Of a DNA stretch of 64,000 nt, positions 34,581 to 44,477 are shown in pieces. A program made the position numbers and the translations under genes. The notes below the pieces were generated by a model, which searched no databases, had not been told where the DNA came from, and was given only the letters and a program-made list of their open reading frames with translations. The stretch is from Heliobacterium mobile (GTDB taxonomy: Bacteria > Bacillota > Desulfitobacteriia > Heliobacteriales > Heliobacteriaceae), in the NCBI RefSeq assembly GCF_009720735.1, contig NZ_WNKU01000007.1:1-64000 (forward strand), in the 5' to 3' direction. Each line of letters starts with the position of its first letter. The first letter of the stretch is position 1.

Positions 34581-37500
34581 TTGCAAAACCTGGAGTTCAT
34601 CAAAGAGTTTATTGAAGAAGCAACTGTACATGTAGAAACGGTAGAAAACGGCTTGCTGTTGTTTGGCAACGGAACCGACGAACCGGATACGATACATGGT
34701 ATTTTTCGTGCTGTCCATAGCATCAAAGGTACCGCCGGTTTTTTTGGTTTACAAAATATCATCAAGATCGCCCACGTCATGGAGAACCTGCTCGGTGAGG
34801 TTCGCAACGGTAATCTCGCTATGACCAATGACATGGTCGATTATCTTTTGGCGGCCAATGACTGTTTAAAAGAGATGATCGTCGATGTGGAAAACAGTGA
34901 CGATCGAGATGTCTCTGTCCATATTGAGAATATCACGGCCATCCTGGAAAATCGCAAGCCCAATCCTTCGATTGAACCGGTGGTAGAGTTTGTCATCACG
35001 GACGAAAAAAATCAGGAGGTTCTTTTCGCCGACAACGAAAAAACGATCATCACTGATGCGCTGAAGCATGGTCATGGCTTATATAAAATTCGCCTGCGAC
35101 TGAATGAAAATATCAAGGCCAACCCTTCTCCGGTCATGTTTTTTAATAAATTGTCATCGATTGGACAGATCATCGATTCCTATACAGACATCAGCGAAGT
35201 AGGCGGGCTCGATGACATTCTCAACGCAGACATCAACTTCATATTTCTTTTCACGACGGTCTTGGAAAAGACCCTGATCTCTTTAGCCCTTGATATCCCC
35301 GAAGAGGATATCGTGGAGTTAGACATAGACACGAAGAAAGAGGATTTAGCCCAAATTCTTATGAAGGATTTGGACTTTTCAAATGCCGTCCAAAAGTTGG
35401 AGCCTTTGAGCGTTCAAAGGCAAATCGGGGAAAGCAACACAGGTACTACCAAAGATATTATTGCTCACTCCGTGGCAATAGAGGAAATGAAATCGGTAAA
35501 TTCGCCTGGTTCGTCGATGATATCGTCAGCATCGCCGAATGTAGATGATGCCGGAGATATGGTGAAGAAAGCCCAAGCGGTGGCTGTTGATGATACGGTA
35601 CGTGTTCACGTCTCCTTGTTGAACGATTTGCTCAATCTCGCCAGCGAAATGGTGTTGGGACGGAACCAACTGCTGCGTTGCCTGGAAGATCACCGCAAAG
35701 AGATCGCCGGACTGAACAGTGTCCTGCAAAACATCGATAATATCACCACGGAACTACAGGAGAAAATCATGCAGACCCGCATGCAGCCTGTGGCGAAAGT
35801 CTTTAACAAATTTCCACGGATCATCCGGGAACTGTCCAAAAAGCTTGGCAAAGATATCGATTTGCAGATGGAAGGCACAGAAGTTGAGCTTGATAAGTCC
35901 ATCATTGAATCGCTAGCTGACCCACTGACCCATTTGATTCGAAACGCCGCTGACCATGGGATCGAAAGACCTGAGCTGCGTGAACTTCAGGGCAAATCAA
36001 AGACGGGTCATGTCTTTCTTAAAGCCTATCACGAAGGCGGCCGGGTCAATATCGACATCATCGATGACGGTGCCGGCATCAAGGTGGAAAAGATCAAAGC
36101 GAAAGCTTTAGAGAGAGGGCTGATGCGAGCGTCCGAAGCGGAGAGTATGAGCGAACGGGAAATTCTGAACATGCTCTTCCAGCCCGGTTTTTCTACGGCT
36201 GAGCAAGTCACCGATGTGTCCGGCCGAGGTGTCGGCATGGACGTGGTCAAGACAAACATTGAAAAGCTGGGCGGAGCTATCGATATCATGACCCGACCTG
36301 GACAAGGTACGACCTTCCGGCTCGCACTGCCTTTAACATTGGCGATCATTCCATCCCTCATTGTGGAAGTAGCTGGTCAAAAGTTTGCTTTGCCTCAAGT
36401 GAACCTTCAGGAGATGGTTCGAATTAAGCCGGGTGATCCCAACCGGAAAATCGAACGCTGTCAAGGCGCCCAAGTGCTGCGATTACGAGGCCGCTTATTG
36501 CCGATTATTCACCTCGGCAATGTGCTGGGCTTGCGCAAAGAACCTCTGGATACGACAAAAGTGGTTCGCGTCCTCGTGCTCAAGATCGGGACGAAACAAT
36601 ACGGTCTGGCTGTCGATGCGATTCATGATGGTGAAGAAATACTCGTAAAACCTCTTCCAAAGCACTTGGGCGAATGTCCATGCTACTCAGGAGTGACTAT
36701 CCTAGGAGACGGCAAGGTCGCCATGATCCTGAATCCGGAAGGCATTTCAGGCAAGGCAAACTTGAGATTTACGGAGGAACAACCGAAAAAGAGCGCTGAA
36801 GAAGAACAATCAGCCATGGAGAGCATGGCCGAATCCCAAAACCTGCTGCTTTTTCAGTGCTCCGGCACGGAAACATTCAGCCTCGATCTCTCCATGGTGG
36901 CCCGAGTCGAACCGATCCAGGCCAGCCAGATCGAACGGATCGGAGAGAAGGAGTATATCCAATTTCGAGGAGATTCGCTCCGTGTTATTCGTCCGGAACA
37001 ATACCTTCCCGTTACACGAAGAGAGGGCCAACCGGACAAGCTTTACGTCATCATCCCAAAACTCGTCAAATATCCCATGGGTATTCTTATCCATCGGATT
37101 GACGACATCATCCAGACACGGGTCAAATTCAACCAGGAAAACATCAAAGCCAAAGGCTTAGTGGGATCGACGATCCTGCATAATCGAATCGTGCTGGTGA
37201 TCAATATCTATGATCTCTTCGAACTGGCTGCGCCGGATCAATATCAAGTCCACGAAAGACACAGTCACAGTGGAAACCGGAGGACAGTGCTGCTCGTGGA
37301 GGATACGCCCTTTTTCGCGAAAATGGAACGGAGCTACCTGGAATGGGCCGGTTATCGCGTTCTCTACGGGTCAAACGGAAAAGAGGCTTGGGAGATCCTG
37401 CAAAATTCCTCTGTCGATGTGGTTGTGTCTGATATCCAAATGCCGATCATGGACGGTTATGAGCTGGTCAAACGAATTCGAGCCGACCAAGGGTTCGCCT

Positions 37501-37655
37501 CATTGCCGGTCATTGCCCTCACATCGATGACGGACGAGCGAAGCCGCCAACTCGGCAGAGAAGCCGGATTTGACTTCTACGAGGCAAAGTTAGACAAAGA
37601 ACGGATCCTGGATCGGTTGGAAGAAGCACTCCGGTTGAGGAGGGAAGCTGGATGA
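34581..37655 (+). CDS. cheA: CheA hybrid histidine kinase with extra CheW-like and receiver domains
   Basis: In this 1024-residue protein the HPt domain (1-105) has His46 in IFRAVHSIKGTAGFF. A variable region (130-320) precedes the dimerisation domain, and the ATPase shows HLIRNAADHGIE, DDGAGIKVEKI and SGRGVGMDVVK. A CheW-like regulatory domain follows (to about 725), then a second CheW-like domain (about 745-890), then a receiver (about 895-1020) with VVVSDIQMPIMDG. The start is TTG 34581. Duplicate CheW-like domains plus a receiver are unlike the simple flagellar CheA and point to an alternative-function chemosensory system. The stop overlaps the cheW start. Confidence 0.94.
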   Translation: MQNLEFIKEFIEEATVHVETVENGLLLFGNGTDEPDTIHGIFRAVHSIKGTAGFFGLQNIIKIAHVMENLLGEVRNGNLAMTNDMVDYLLAANDCLKEMIVDVENSDDRDVSVHIENITAILENRKPNPSIEPVVEFVITDEKNQEVLFADNEKTIITDALKHGHGLYKIRLRLNENIKANPSPVMFFNKLSSIGQIIDSYTDISEVGGLDDILNADINFIFLFTTVLEKTLISLALDIPEEDIVELDIDTKKEDLAQILMKDLDFSNAVQKLEPLSVQRQIGESNTGTTKDIIAHSVAIEEMKSVNSPGSSMISSASPNVDDAGDMVKKAQAVAVDDTVRVHVSLLNDLLNLASEMVLGRNQLLRCLEDHRKEIAGLNSVLQNIDNITTELQEKIMQTRMQPVAKVFNKFPRIIRELSKKLGKDIDLQMEGTEVELDKSIIESLADPLTHLIRNAADHGIERPELRELQGKSKTGHVFLKAYHEGGRVNIDIIDDGAGIKVEKIKAKALERGLMRASEAESMSEREILNMLFQPGFSTAEQVTDVSGRGVGMDVVKTNIEKLGGAIDIMTRPGQGTTFRLALPLTLAIIPSLIVEVAGQKFALPQVNLQEMVRIKPGDPNRKIERCQGAQVLRLRGRLLPIIHLGNVLGLRKEPLDTTKVVRVLVLKIGTKQYGLAVDAIHDGEEILVKPLPKHLGECPCYSGVTILGDGKVAMILNPEGISGKANLRFTEEQPKKSAEEEQSAMESMAESQNLLLFQCSGTETFSLDLSMVARVEPIQASQIERIGEKEYIQFRGDSLRVIRPEQYLPVTRREGQPDKLYVIIPKLVKYPMGILIHRIDDIIQTRVKFNQENIKAKGLVGSTILHNRIVLVINIYDLFELAAPDQYQVHERHSHSGNRRTVLLVEDTPFFAKMERSYLEWAGYRVLYGSNGKEAWEILQNSSVDVVVSDIQMPIMDGYELVKRIRADQGFASLPVIALTSMTDERSRQLGREAGFDFYEAKLDKERILDRLEEALRLRREAG

Positions 37656-38080
37656 CCGGCAAAGTACTCACCTTTTATTTGGGCGGGCTTCTCTTCGGCT
37701 TGGACATCGTTGCCGTGAAAGAAATCCAGCGCAATATCGAATATACGCCCGTTCCGGATTCACCGGCTCATATTGTCGGGTTGTTCAACATGCGGGGACA
37801 GGTTGTCACTCTTCTCGATTTAGCCTATTTGTTGAATAACGAAAAAGAGCCGGAAAAGGGAAGAACAGTCTGTATCGTTTTAAAGCCGAAAGCTGATGCG
37901 CCTGATCATATCGGTTTTCTCATCGAGCGGACAGGGTCTGTCGTCGATATCCACGATGACATCTCGGAAGGCCCGCCGGCCAACATGAGCGGAGAACTCA
38001 CGCGGTTTGTCAAAGAAGTGGTCAAACTCAATGAGGAACTGCTGATGGTTATCGATTCGGAAGTCATTTTTGAACAATAA
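37652..38080 (+). CDS. cheW: CheW coupling protein
   Basis: This 142-residue CheW starts at ATG 37652, overlapping the cheA stop by 4 bases. The family strands [38 protein letters not shown] and a [13 protein letters not shown] segment are present. It links the CheA kinase to the MCP encoded next. Confidence 0.93.
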   Translation: MTGKVLTFYLGGLLFGLDIVAVKEIQRNIEYTPVPDSPAHIVGLFNMRGQVVTLLDLAYLLNNEKEPEKGRTVCIVLKPKADAPDHIGFLIERTGSVVDIHDDISEGPPANMSGELTRFVKEVVKLNEELLMVIDSEVIFEQ

Positions 38081-38106
38081 GAGAAAGGAAAAGGAGGAAA
38101 TCGAAG

Positions 38107-40110
38107 ATGAAGTGGTTTCAGGACATGAAAATCGGAGCAAAGCTGATCAGCAGTTTCATCTTGATCGCCTGCATCGCCGGTTTAATCGGTGTCCAGGGCT
38201 ATTTGAATGTGAAGCATTTGGATGGAGCCCTAAAGGACATGTACGGGACGAATACGCAACCTTTATCCTACATCAGTAACGCGGCCATCGCATTTCATAA
38301 AAGCCGGGTCAATATGAGGGATTTTATCCTCGCCGATGACCCTATGAGTCGAAGAGATTACGAGAGCAAGTTAAAGGACAACGACAAGATCGTTGCGGAG
38401 AATCTTGATGTATTTGCCAAAACAGTTAAGGCGGAAGAGATACGTAAAGAAGTCGACAAACTAGACAGAGCTTTTGAAAAGTATCTAATCTTGCAAGAAC
38501 ACATCTTACAAGTTGCAGCGACGGGGCAAAAAAATGAAGCTTTCTCCGTCATGAAAGACGGTTTAAATCAGGCCAACGACGTCAGCGATTCCATGCAGCG
38601 CCTGATTGAAATGAAAGTCGCTCAAGCGGACACCAAGGCGAAGACGAACGAGGCTGAAGGGGAATCGGCGATCAACTTTATGCTCATTTTGTCGGCTGCT
38701 GGCATACTCATTGCCATTGTGCTCGGATTGTACATATCTAATAATATCAAAGGGCCGATTGTACGAATTCAAGAACTCATGGCCCAAGCGGAAAAAGGCG
38801 ATCTTACCGTTCGGGGAGAAAGCGTCTCTAAAGATGAGGTTGGACAACTTACTGAATCCTATAACCGGTTGATGAGTCGGTTCCAGGAGATGATGAAAGA
38901 GATCTACCAAAACTCTGTTTCTCTCAATCAAGCTTCTGAAAACCTACTCGATACATCGAGCACTATGGCAGCTACCAGTGAAGAAATGAGCGCAAAGACA
39001 AGTATCGTCAGCGCTGCAACCACCCAGATCACGACGAGTATCGAATCTACCGCGATGGCGGCAGGAGACGCCAGCAAGAATATCAATGTCATCGCGTCGG
39101 CTGTGGAGGAAATGTCCGGAACCGTCCGGAACTTAGCTGCCGCTTCTGAGGAAATTTCGGCTAGTGTCGATCAGGTGAGCGATGTGGTTGAACAGATTTC
39201 CAACGGCATTAACCGCGTGTCCCATTCGTCATCAGAGGTATCCGGTTCTGTCAACAGCGTTGCCACCGCTGTCAAGGAAATCAATATCTCCCTAAACGAG
39301 GTCAGCCATAACTGTGAGCGTTCCATCCACATCACCAGCGACGCTGGCAGCAGGGCAAAAGAAACCAATACCATCATTGAAAAACTTAACGGATCTTCCA
39401 AGCAAATCGGTAAAATCGTCAATGTGATCAACGATATCGCCGAGCAGACGAACATGCTGGCCCTCAATGCGGCCATCGAAGCAGCCGGCGCCGGTGAGGC
39501 CGGGCGAGGTTTTGCTGTCGTAGCTAACGAAGTGAAGGAACTGGCCAAACAAACGGCTGAGGCGACCGACGAGATCAGCCAGCAGATCGAAGCGATGCAG
39601 GACAACATGGCTGGAGCCGTTAAAGCTGTAGAGAAGATCACTGACGTCATCGGAGAAATTACCGAAATCACGAACACGATTGCCTCGGCTGTGACCGAAC
39701 AGTCGGCCATCACCGGCGAGATTTCCAAGTCGATCGTGGCTGCAGCTGAACGGGTCAACAACATCACTCGAGAAATCAGCGACTTAGCTGCTAACGCTCA
39801 GCAGGTAGCCCGTGGCAGCCAGGAAGCCTCCAAAGGTGTTCAGGAAATCGCCCGCTCTGCCCAGGAACTGTCAATCGCAGCGAATGATGTCGCTCGCAAT
39901 ACAGAAAATGCTTCCGAAAAAGTCAGCCAAGTGGCCCGTTCGGCAACGGAAGTGGCCAAAGGCGCTGACGAAATCACGGCCAGCATTCAAGAGATCAGTA
40001 TGGCCTCTACAGAAACAGCGACCGGAGCCGAATCGACCAGTGGTGCGGCGCAGAACCTGGCCGATATGGCGAAAACGATGGAGACGCTGGTAAAACAGTT
40101 CAAGGTCTAA
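38107..40110 (+). CDS. Methyl-accepting chemotaxis protein
   Basis: This 667-residue transducer has TM1 at about 12-34, an extracytoplasmic helical region of about 150 residues with the 4HB_MCP pattern ([28 protein letters not shown]), TM2 at about 188-210, a HAMP domain (211-265), and a long signalling domain with hairpin tip [20 protein letters not shown]. There is no C-terminal pentapeptide tether for CheR/CheB. It is the only complete MCP in the window and the presumed input of this operon; the ligand is unknown. Confidence 0.94.
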   Translation: MKWFQDMKIGAKLISSFILIACIAGLIGVQGYLNVKHLDGALKDMYGTNTQPLSYISNAAIAFHKSRVNMRDFILADDPMSRRDYESKLKDNDKIVAENLDVFAKTVKAEEIRKEVDKLDRAFEKYLILQEHILQVAATGQKNEAFSVMKDGLNQANDVSDSMQRLIEMKVAQADTKAKTNEAEGESAINFMLILSAAGILIAIVLGLYISNNIKGPIVRIQELMAQAEKGDLTVRGESVSKDEVGQLTESYNRLMSRFQEMMKEIYQNSVSLNQASENLLDTSSTMAATSEEMSAKTSIVSAATTQITTSIESTAMAAGDASKNINVIASAVEEMSGTVRNLAAASEEISASVDQVSDVVEQISNGINRVSHSSSEVSGSVNSVATAVKEINISLNEVSHNCERSIHITSDAGSRAKETNTIIEKLNGSSKQIGKIVNVINDIAEQTNMLALNAAIEAAGAGEAGRGFAVVANEVKELAKQTAEATDEISQQIEAMQDNMAGAVKAVEKITDVIGEITEITNTIASAVTEQSAITGEISKSIVAAAERVNNITREISDLAANAQQVARGSQEASKGVQEIARSAQELSIAANDVARNTENASEKVSQVARSATEVAKGADEITASIQEISMASTETATGAESTSGAAQNLADMAKTMETLVKQFKV

Positions 40111-40127
40111 TTAAGTAGGTGGTAGGC

Positions 40128-41252
40128 TTGGAAAAGCTAAAGGTCCTTGTCGCCGATGACACCTTGGTCTATCGCAAGATTCTTACACATGCTGTGGAAA
40201 GTACCGGGTTAGCTACTGTCGAGTTTACGGCGTCGAACGGATTGCTCGCCATGGAGCGCATCAGACACAATAAACTCGACGTGGCTTTACTAGATATGTT
40301 CATGCCTGAGATGGATGGATTGGCTGTCTTGGAACAAATCCGCAACGAACACCCCCATATCGCCGTCATCCTGATCAGCGGCCGAGGACCGGACAATGCC
40401 AGCGCCACTGTGCGTGCTTTAAGTCTCGGTGCATTAGACTTTATCCTTAAGCCGGAAGAGTCCGACGCCAACAAAAGCATGGAAAAGTTGAAAAGCCAAC
40501 TTCAAGCGTTATTCGCTCAAATCAAAATCAAGAAACTATCCTCTGACAAGGAATCGTCTGCCCTAACCCGCGAACAAACGCAAAAACCCCTTTCCGTGGC
40601 ACTGCCTGTCGCCAAAGAAAGGACGACTGCATCCCTTTCCATAAATCAGAAAAGGAAATTCAACGGTGTTGACCTCGTCGTGATCGCATCTTCTACCGGA
40701 GGACCAGTAGCCTTGGAGAAGGTTTGTCAACAATTACCGGCGAATTTTTCCATCCCCGTCCTTGTCGTTCAGCACATGCCGGCCGATTTCACCCGAATTT
40801 TGGCCCAATCCCTCAGCCGAAAGTGCCAACTTCCGGTGGTAGAAGCCGGAGAAGGAGAATTGGTTCGGCCAGGAAAAATCATGATCGCTCCCGGTGGACT
40901 GCATATGACTGTGCAGCCCGGAAAAGGGGCAAGCAAAGTCATCAAGCTGAACAATAGTCCCCTCGTCAACGGCGTACGTCCTGCTGCTGACGTACTCTTT
41001 GAATCGTTGGCTCAAGGATGTAAGAGAGATCGAATACTGGCGGTCATACTGACCGGCATGGGAAACGACGGATTGCGGGGCGTGACAGAAATGAAGCTAC
41101 ACTGTGATTGCTATTGCCTGACCCAGAGTGAAAAGACTTGTGTCGTCTACGGCATGCCCCGTAGTGTCGCTGAGGCTGGTCTTTCCGATGAGGCTGTCGA
41201 CATCGAAGAGATAGCGGCACGGATTAACCGGCTCGTTTCGGGAGGACAATAG
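40128..41252 (+). CDS. cheB: CheB chemotaxis response regulator methylesterase
   Basis: The receiver domain (1-120) has DD in LVADDTLVYRK and phosphoacceptor in VALLDMFMPEMDG; the C-terminal esterase domain has ASSTGGP, VVQHMPADFT and LTGMGNDG for the Ser-His-Asp triad. The start is put at TTG 40128, 5-6 bases after GGTGG; GTG 40119 would leave no ribosome site. The product is 374 residues. It removes methyl groups from, or deamidates, the adjacent MCP. Confidence 0.92.
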   Translation: MEKLKVLVADDTLVYRKILTHAVESTGLATVEFTASNGLLAMERIRHNKLDVALLDMFMPEMDGLAVLEQIRNEHPHIAVILISGRGPDNASATVRALSLGALDFILKPEESDANKSMEKLKSQLQALFAQIKIKKLSSDKESSALTREQTQKPLSVALPVAKERTTASLSINQKRKFNGVDLVVIASSTGGPVALEKVCQQLPANFSIPVLVVQHMPADFTRILAQSLSRKCQLPVVEAGEGELVRPGKIMIAPGGLHMTVQPGKGASKVIKLNNSPLVNGVRPAADVLFESLAQGCKRDRILAVILTGMGNDGLRGVTEMKLHCDCYCLTQSEKTCVVYGMPRSVAEAGLSDEAVDIEEIAARINRLVSGGQ

Positions 41253-41255
41253 CCG

Positions 41256-42101
41256 ATGGCTTCTACCGATCTAAAAGGATTTCGTCTGATTCAGGAATAT
41301 ATTGAGAAGGAATGCGGCATCCACCTTGGTGATGACAAAGCCTATCTCATCGAGGGACGGTTGGGACGTCTGTTGGCTGAATCAGGTGCCCGAGACTTTG
41401 AAGAGTTCTATTATCGGATCCATCAGCAGCGGGATCGTGCGATGGCGGAAAAAGTCATCGACGCCATTACGACGAACGAGACCATGTGGTTTCGCGATAA
41501 AACGCCTTGGAAAGTCTTAGAGGAAGTATTGCTACCAAACTTTGTGGAGCAGTTCCGGGCAGGGAAGCGCTTTCGGGTGAGAATCTGGAGCGCTGCCTGT
41601 TCCACCGGGCAGGAGCCATATTCCACCGCGATGTGTATCGAACGATATTTAAGAGAACATGGAATCAAAGATATCACGACGGATCGGTTCGAGATCTTCG
41701 CGACCGATATATCGCCTGCCGTGGTTCAGTTAGCTCGTTTGGGAAGATATGATAGCATTTCCATGATTCGAGGAATGGACGAATCGTACAAAGCAAAGTA
41801 TTTTCGACAAGAGGGACGCATCTGGTCTATCGACGAGAGAATCAAAAAGATGATTCGATTTGAACGGTTCAACCTACAAGATGAGTACAGCACTTTCGGT
41901 CAATTTGACATCATCTTTTGCCGTTATGTAACCATTTACTTTGCGGAAACCCTCAAACGCCATGTTTTACAAAAAATGGCGCGCAGTCTTTCCAGAGACG
42001 GTGTGTTGTTTTTAGGCAATTCAGAGATTTATACTGATTACAGGGATCATTTCAACGTTAAGGAACATATGGGCGGCATCTACTATACTGTGAAGAGGTA
42101 A
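41256..42101 (+). CDS. cheR: CheR chemotaxis methyltransferase
   Basis: This 281-residue protein has the N-terminal CheR domain (ITTNETMWFRDKTPW) and a SAM-binding domain with IWSAACSTGQEPYS, FEIFATDISPAVVQLA and FDIIFCRYVTIYF. It methylates MCP glutamates using S-adenosylmethionine. It starts 3 bp after cheB, giving a tightly packed adaptation pair. Confidence 0.94.
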   Translation: MASTDLKGFRLIQEYIEKECGIHLGDDKAYLIEGRLGRLLAESGARDFEEFYYRIHQQRDRAMAEKVIDAITTNETMWFRDKTPWKVLEEVLLPNFVEQFRAGKRFRVRIWSAACSTGQEPYSTAMCIERYLREHGIKDITTDRFEIFATDISPAVVQLARLGRYDSISMIRGMDESYKAKYFRQEGRIWSIDERIKKMIRFERFNLQDEYSTFGQFDIIFCRYVTIYFAETLKRHVLQKMARSLSRDGVLFLGNSEIYTDYRDHFNVKEHMGGIYYTVKR

Positions 42102-42105
42102 GCAT

Positions 42106-42489
42106 ATGATCGTATTGTCAGTAGACGACTCCGCCATCATCCGCAAGATCATCCGGGGGGCTGTAGAAGTCCTGGAAGGAACGTTGTTAGAAGCTTCCGA
42201 CGGTGTGGAAGCTTTAGACATTATGGACAAACATGATGGTATTGACTTGATCCTGTTGGACTGGAACATGCCTGGAATGAACGGATGGGAGTTATTGAAC
42301 CGGATAAAAAGCCATCCGGTTTATAAATACATTCCGGTAATGATGGTGACCACCGAAGGGGAACGGGAAAACATCGTTCGAGCCATACGTGCTGGAGCGG
42401 TCCATTACTTGGTGAAACCTTTTACCATGGAAGATCTGCAGAAAAAAATCCTTGAATGTCTAGGGAGGGGTGACATATCGTCGAACTAA
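42106..42489 (+). CDS. CheY-like single receiver domain protein 1
   Basis: This 127-residue receiver has SVDDSAIIRKII, phosphoacceptor in LILLDWNMPGMNG, Thr in MVTTEG and Lys in YLVKPF, the full CheY set. There is no output domain. It starts 4 bp after cheR. It is likely to accept phosphate from the CheA hybrid and to be dephosphorylated by a neighbouring CheX. Confidence 0.92.
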   Translation: MIVLSVDDSAIIRKIIRGAVEVLEGTLLEASDGVEALDIMDKHDGIDLILLDWNMPGMNGWELLNRIKSHPVYKYIPVMMVTTEGERENIVRAIRAGAVHYLVKPFTMEDLQKKILECLGRGDISSN

Positions 42490-42494
42490 CGCGA

Positions 42495-42950
42495 TTGCGC
42501 AACTCACTAGCGGGATCTACGAAAGAAGTATTGCGCTCGATGGCCGGTATCCTCGTCGATGAACAGCCTTGCCCAGTCGGTGGCGGTTTCAAAACAACCT
42601 GTGACTACACGGGAGCCATGTTGGTCATCGGACGTCGCACCGCTATGATTACCCTCAGTATGAACCGGGAAGCAGCGACGCTCGTCGTCGCCTATATGAC
42701 TGGTATATCTCCGACTGAACTCGGAGAGGACGACGTGGCCGATGGCATGGCGGAACTCGTCAATATGATCGCCGGAAGCAGCAAATCCTCTCTCGTCGGA
42801 ACCGATTTTCATTTTCGAATCACACTTCCTTTCGTCCTGGTTGGGGAAAATCAACACATTGTCTATAAAAGCAAACCTGTGGACCGGTGCAGGCATTACT
42901 TCGCCGGTGACATTGAGGCGATTCTGGAACTCGTATACTTGGAGGGGTAA
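42495..42950 (+). CDS. CheX/CheC-like phosphatase 1
   Basis: This is a 151-residue protein from TTG 42495. The active-site signature E-x2-N is in DGMAELVNMIAG near residue 82, and LPFVLVGENQHI supplies a further family strand. CheX dephosphorylates CheY-P. A better ribosome site (GGGAGGGG at 42463-42470) would fit a start at ATC 42477 in the same frame, adding six residues, so the true start is unclear. It contains several cysteines, unlike its two relatives downstream. Confidence 0.82.
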   Translation: MRNSLAGSTKEVLRSMAGILVDEQPCPVGGGFKTTCDYTGAMLVIGRRTAMITLSMNREAATLVVAYMTGISPTELGEDDVADGMAELVNMIAGSSKSSLVGTDFHFRITLPFVLVGENQHIVYKSKPVDRCRHYFAGDIEAILELVYLEG

Positions 42951-42952
42951 GC

Positions 42953-43312
42953 ATGATTAAAAGGATTTTGCTCGTTGACGATTCTCCATTGATCCATAAC
43001 CTATTGCGGAAGACCTTGGAAAAACACGGTTATGAAGTGGCGGGCGATGCCATGAATGGAAAAGAAGCGCTGGAACTCTTCGCCCAATTATCGCCAGACT
43101 TAGTTTTTATGGATATCACCATGCCGATCGTGGATGGATTGGAGGCTGCTAAAGCCATCAAAAGCCAACAGCCGACTGCGAAAATCATCATGCTTAGCGC
43201 TATGGGCGATGAGGAAATCATGTCCCAAGCCAAAGCGCTTGGCATCGATATCTTCTTGCAAAAACCCTTTGATGATTACAAGATCATTAGCGCAATCGCT
43301 AAAGTAATTTAA
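42953..43312 (+). CDS. cheY: CheY-like single receiver domain protein 2
   Basis: This 119-residue receiver has LVDDSPLIHNLL, LVFMDITMPIVDG, MLSAMG and FLQKPF, in the style of Thermotoga/Bacillus CheY. The start is 2 bp after the first CheX gene. Which of the two receivers carries the output signal and which is a phosphate sink cannot be told from sequence. Confidence 0.93.
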   Translation: MIKRILLVDDSPLIHNLLRKTLEKHGYEVAGDAMNGKEALELFAQLSPDLVFMDITMPIVDGLEAAKAIKSQQPTAKIIMLSAMGDEEIMSQAKALGIDIFLQKPFDDYKIISAIAKVI

Positions 43313-43326
43313 GGGGGGCAGCCTCT

Positions 43327-43797
43327 ATGGATATGCGCATGACCGTGCCTTTTGTGGAAGCTCTGCAGGATATCTTCAAACAGATGGCCATGATTGAAGT
43401 TCAAACCGATGGTGACCCTTTTAACGACAATGAAGAAGTGCATTCGTACGGCGTCTCTTCGATCATCACTTTTGCCGGGAAAATCAAAGGACGTTTTCTG
43501 ATCGACTTAGATACGCAAGTAGCTCTGCAAGCAGCAAAGAATATTACGGGCTCAAGCTATGATTCTCCAAAAGAACAAATGGTGTTGGCCGTAGTTTCTG
43601 AGATGAACAACATCATCTCCGGCAATGCCATCACGAAGCTCAATAATGAATACGGATTAAGTCTTCGATTAGCGCCACCCATCGTATTTGCCGGAACGGA
43701 TGTGGTAATCTCCATTCCGAAGGTCGCGTCGGCTTCGGTTACCTGTACGACCGCCTGCGGAAAACTGAAAGCCAGTGTGGCGATCAGCAAAGCATAG
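43327..43797 (+). CDS. cheX: CheX-like phosphatase 2
   Basis: This 156-residue protein matches the CheX pattern, with E-x2-N in VVSEMNNIISGNAITKL near residues 94-97 and the preceding strand GRFLIDLDTQVALQAAKNI. The ATG follows AAGGGGGGCAGCCTCT. It is closely related to the next gene, which suggests local duplication. Confidence 0.88.
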   Translation: MDMRMTVPFVEALQDIFKQMAMIEVQTDGDPFNDNEEVHSYGVSSIITFAGKIKGRFLIDLDTQVALQAAKNITGSSYDSPKEQMVLAVVSEMNNIISGNAITKLNNEYGLSLRLAPPIVFAGTDVVISIPKVASASVTCTTACGKLKASVAISKA

Positions 43798-43818
43798 GTA
43801 CCGAGGAGGATAGTCATC

Positions 43819-44295
43819 ATGGAAGATAAGTACATAAGCCCCTTTTTAGAGGCCTTGAAAAACGTCATCAGTCAGTTCGGTGTGACCGATATCCGTTTTG
43901 GTAAGCCCGAACGAAAAGAGACGATGCATGTAGACACCGATATTACCGCCGTCCTAGGTTTGGTGGGAAATTTACGGGGAAACGTGGCCTACTCCATGTC
44001 GTCAGAAACGGCCAAGAAAACTGTATCGGCCATGATGTATGGCATGCCCGTTGAAGAGATCGATTCGATCGCCCGCAGCGCAATTGGTGAAATGGCCAAT
44101 ATGATCACCGGTAATGCCATCTCATCGAGCCTGTCCTTGTTGCTGTCTGGTGAAAAGACCACTTTCGATATTACTCCGCCCTCTATTATCTTCGGTAAAG
44201 ACATCTATTTCATCATCAGTTCTATCGAGACGGTATCTGTGCCGGTGGATACTTCGATTGGTCGGATCGAGGTCAATATCGGCTTGGAGATATAG
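43819..44295 (+). CDS. cheX: CheX-like phosphatase 3
   Basis: This 158-residue protein has the catalytic pair in SAIGEMANMITGNAISS and the family strands LRGNVAYSMSSETAKKTVSAM and PPSIIFGKDIYFI. It is the last gene of the operon; a terminator follows at 44379-44422. Three CheX-type proteins in one operon with two CheY is unusual and may give each receiver its own phosphatase. Confidence 0.88.
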   Translation: MEDKYISPFLEALKNVISQFGVTDIRFGKPERKETMHVDTDITAVLGLVGNLRGNVAYSMSSETAKKTVSAMMYGMPVEEIDSIARSAIGEMANMITGNAISSSLSLLLSGEKTTFDITPPSIIFGKDIYFIISSIETVSVPVDTSIGRIEVNIGLEI

Positions 44296-44378
44296 AATTA
44301 GCGACGCCGCTACGCTCAAATCGCTCACTACGCCAACAGACCCAGTTTTATGCTTATCAAGAAAATCTTCGAATTATA

Positions 44379-44422
44379 AAAAAAGAAGCCTAGAGATGTA
44401 ACATCTCCGGCTTCTTTTTCTT
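44379..44422. terminator. Terminator of the chemosensory operon
   Basis: GAAGCC/GGCTTC with inner AGATGT/ACATCT forms the stem, with A- and T-runs on both sides, so it may also serve the convergent cstA gene. Confidence 0.85.
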
Positions 44423-44477
44423 ATAGAAGTAAACGATTAAGGTGCCATGACTTTTCATCCATAGGGCGAGTTAATCT

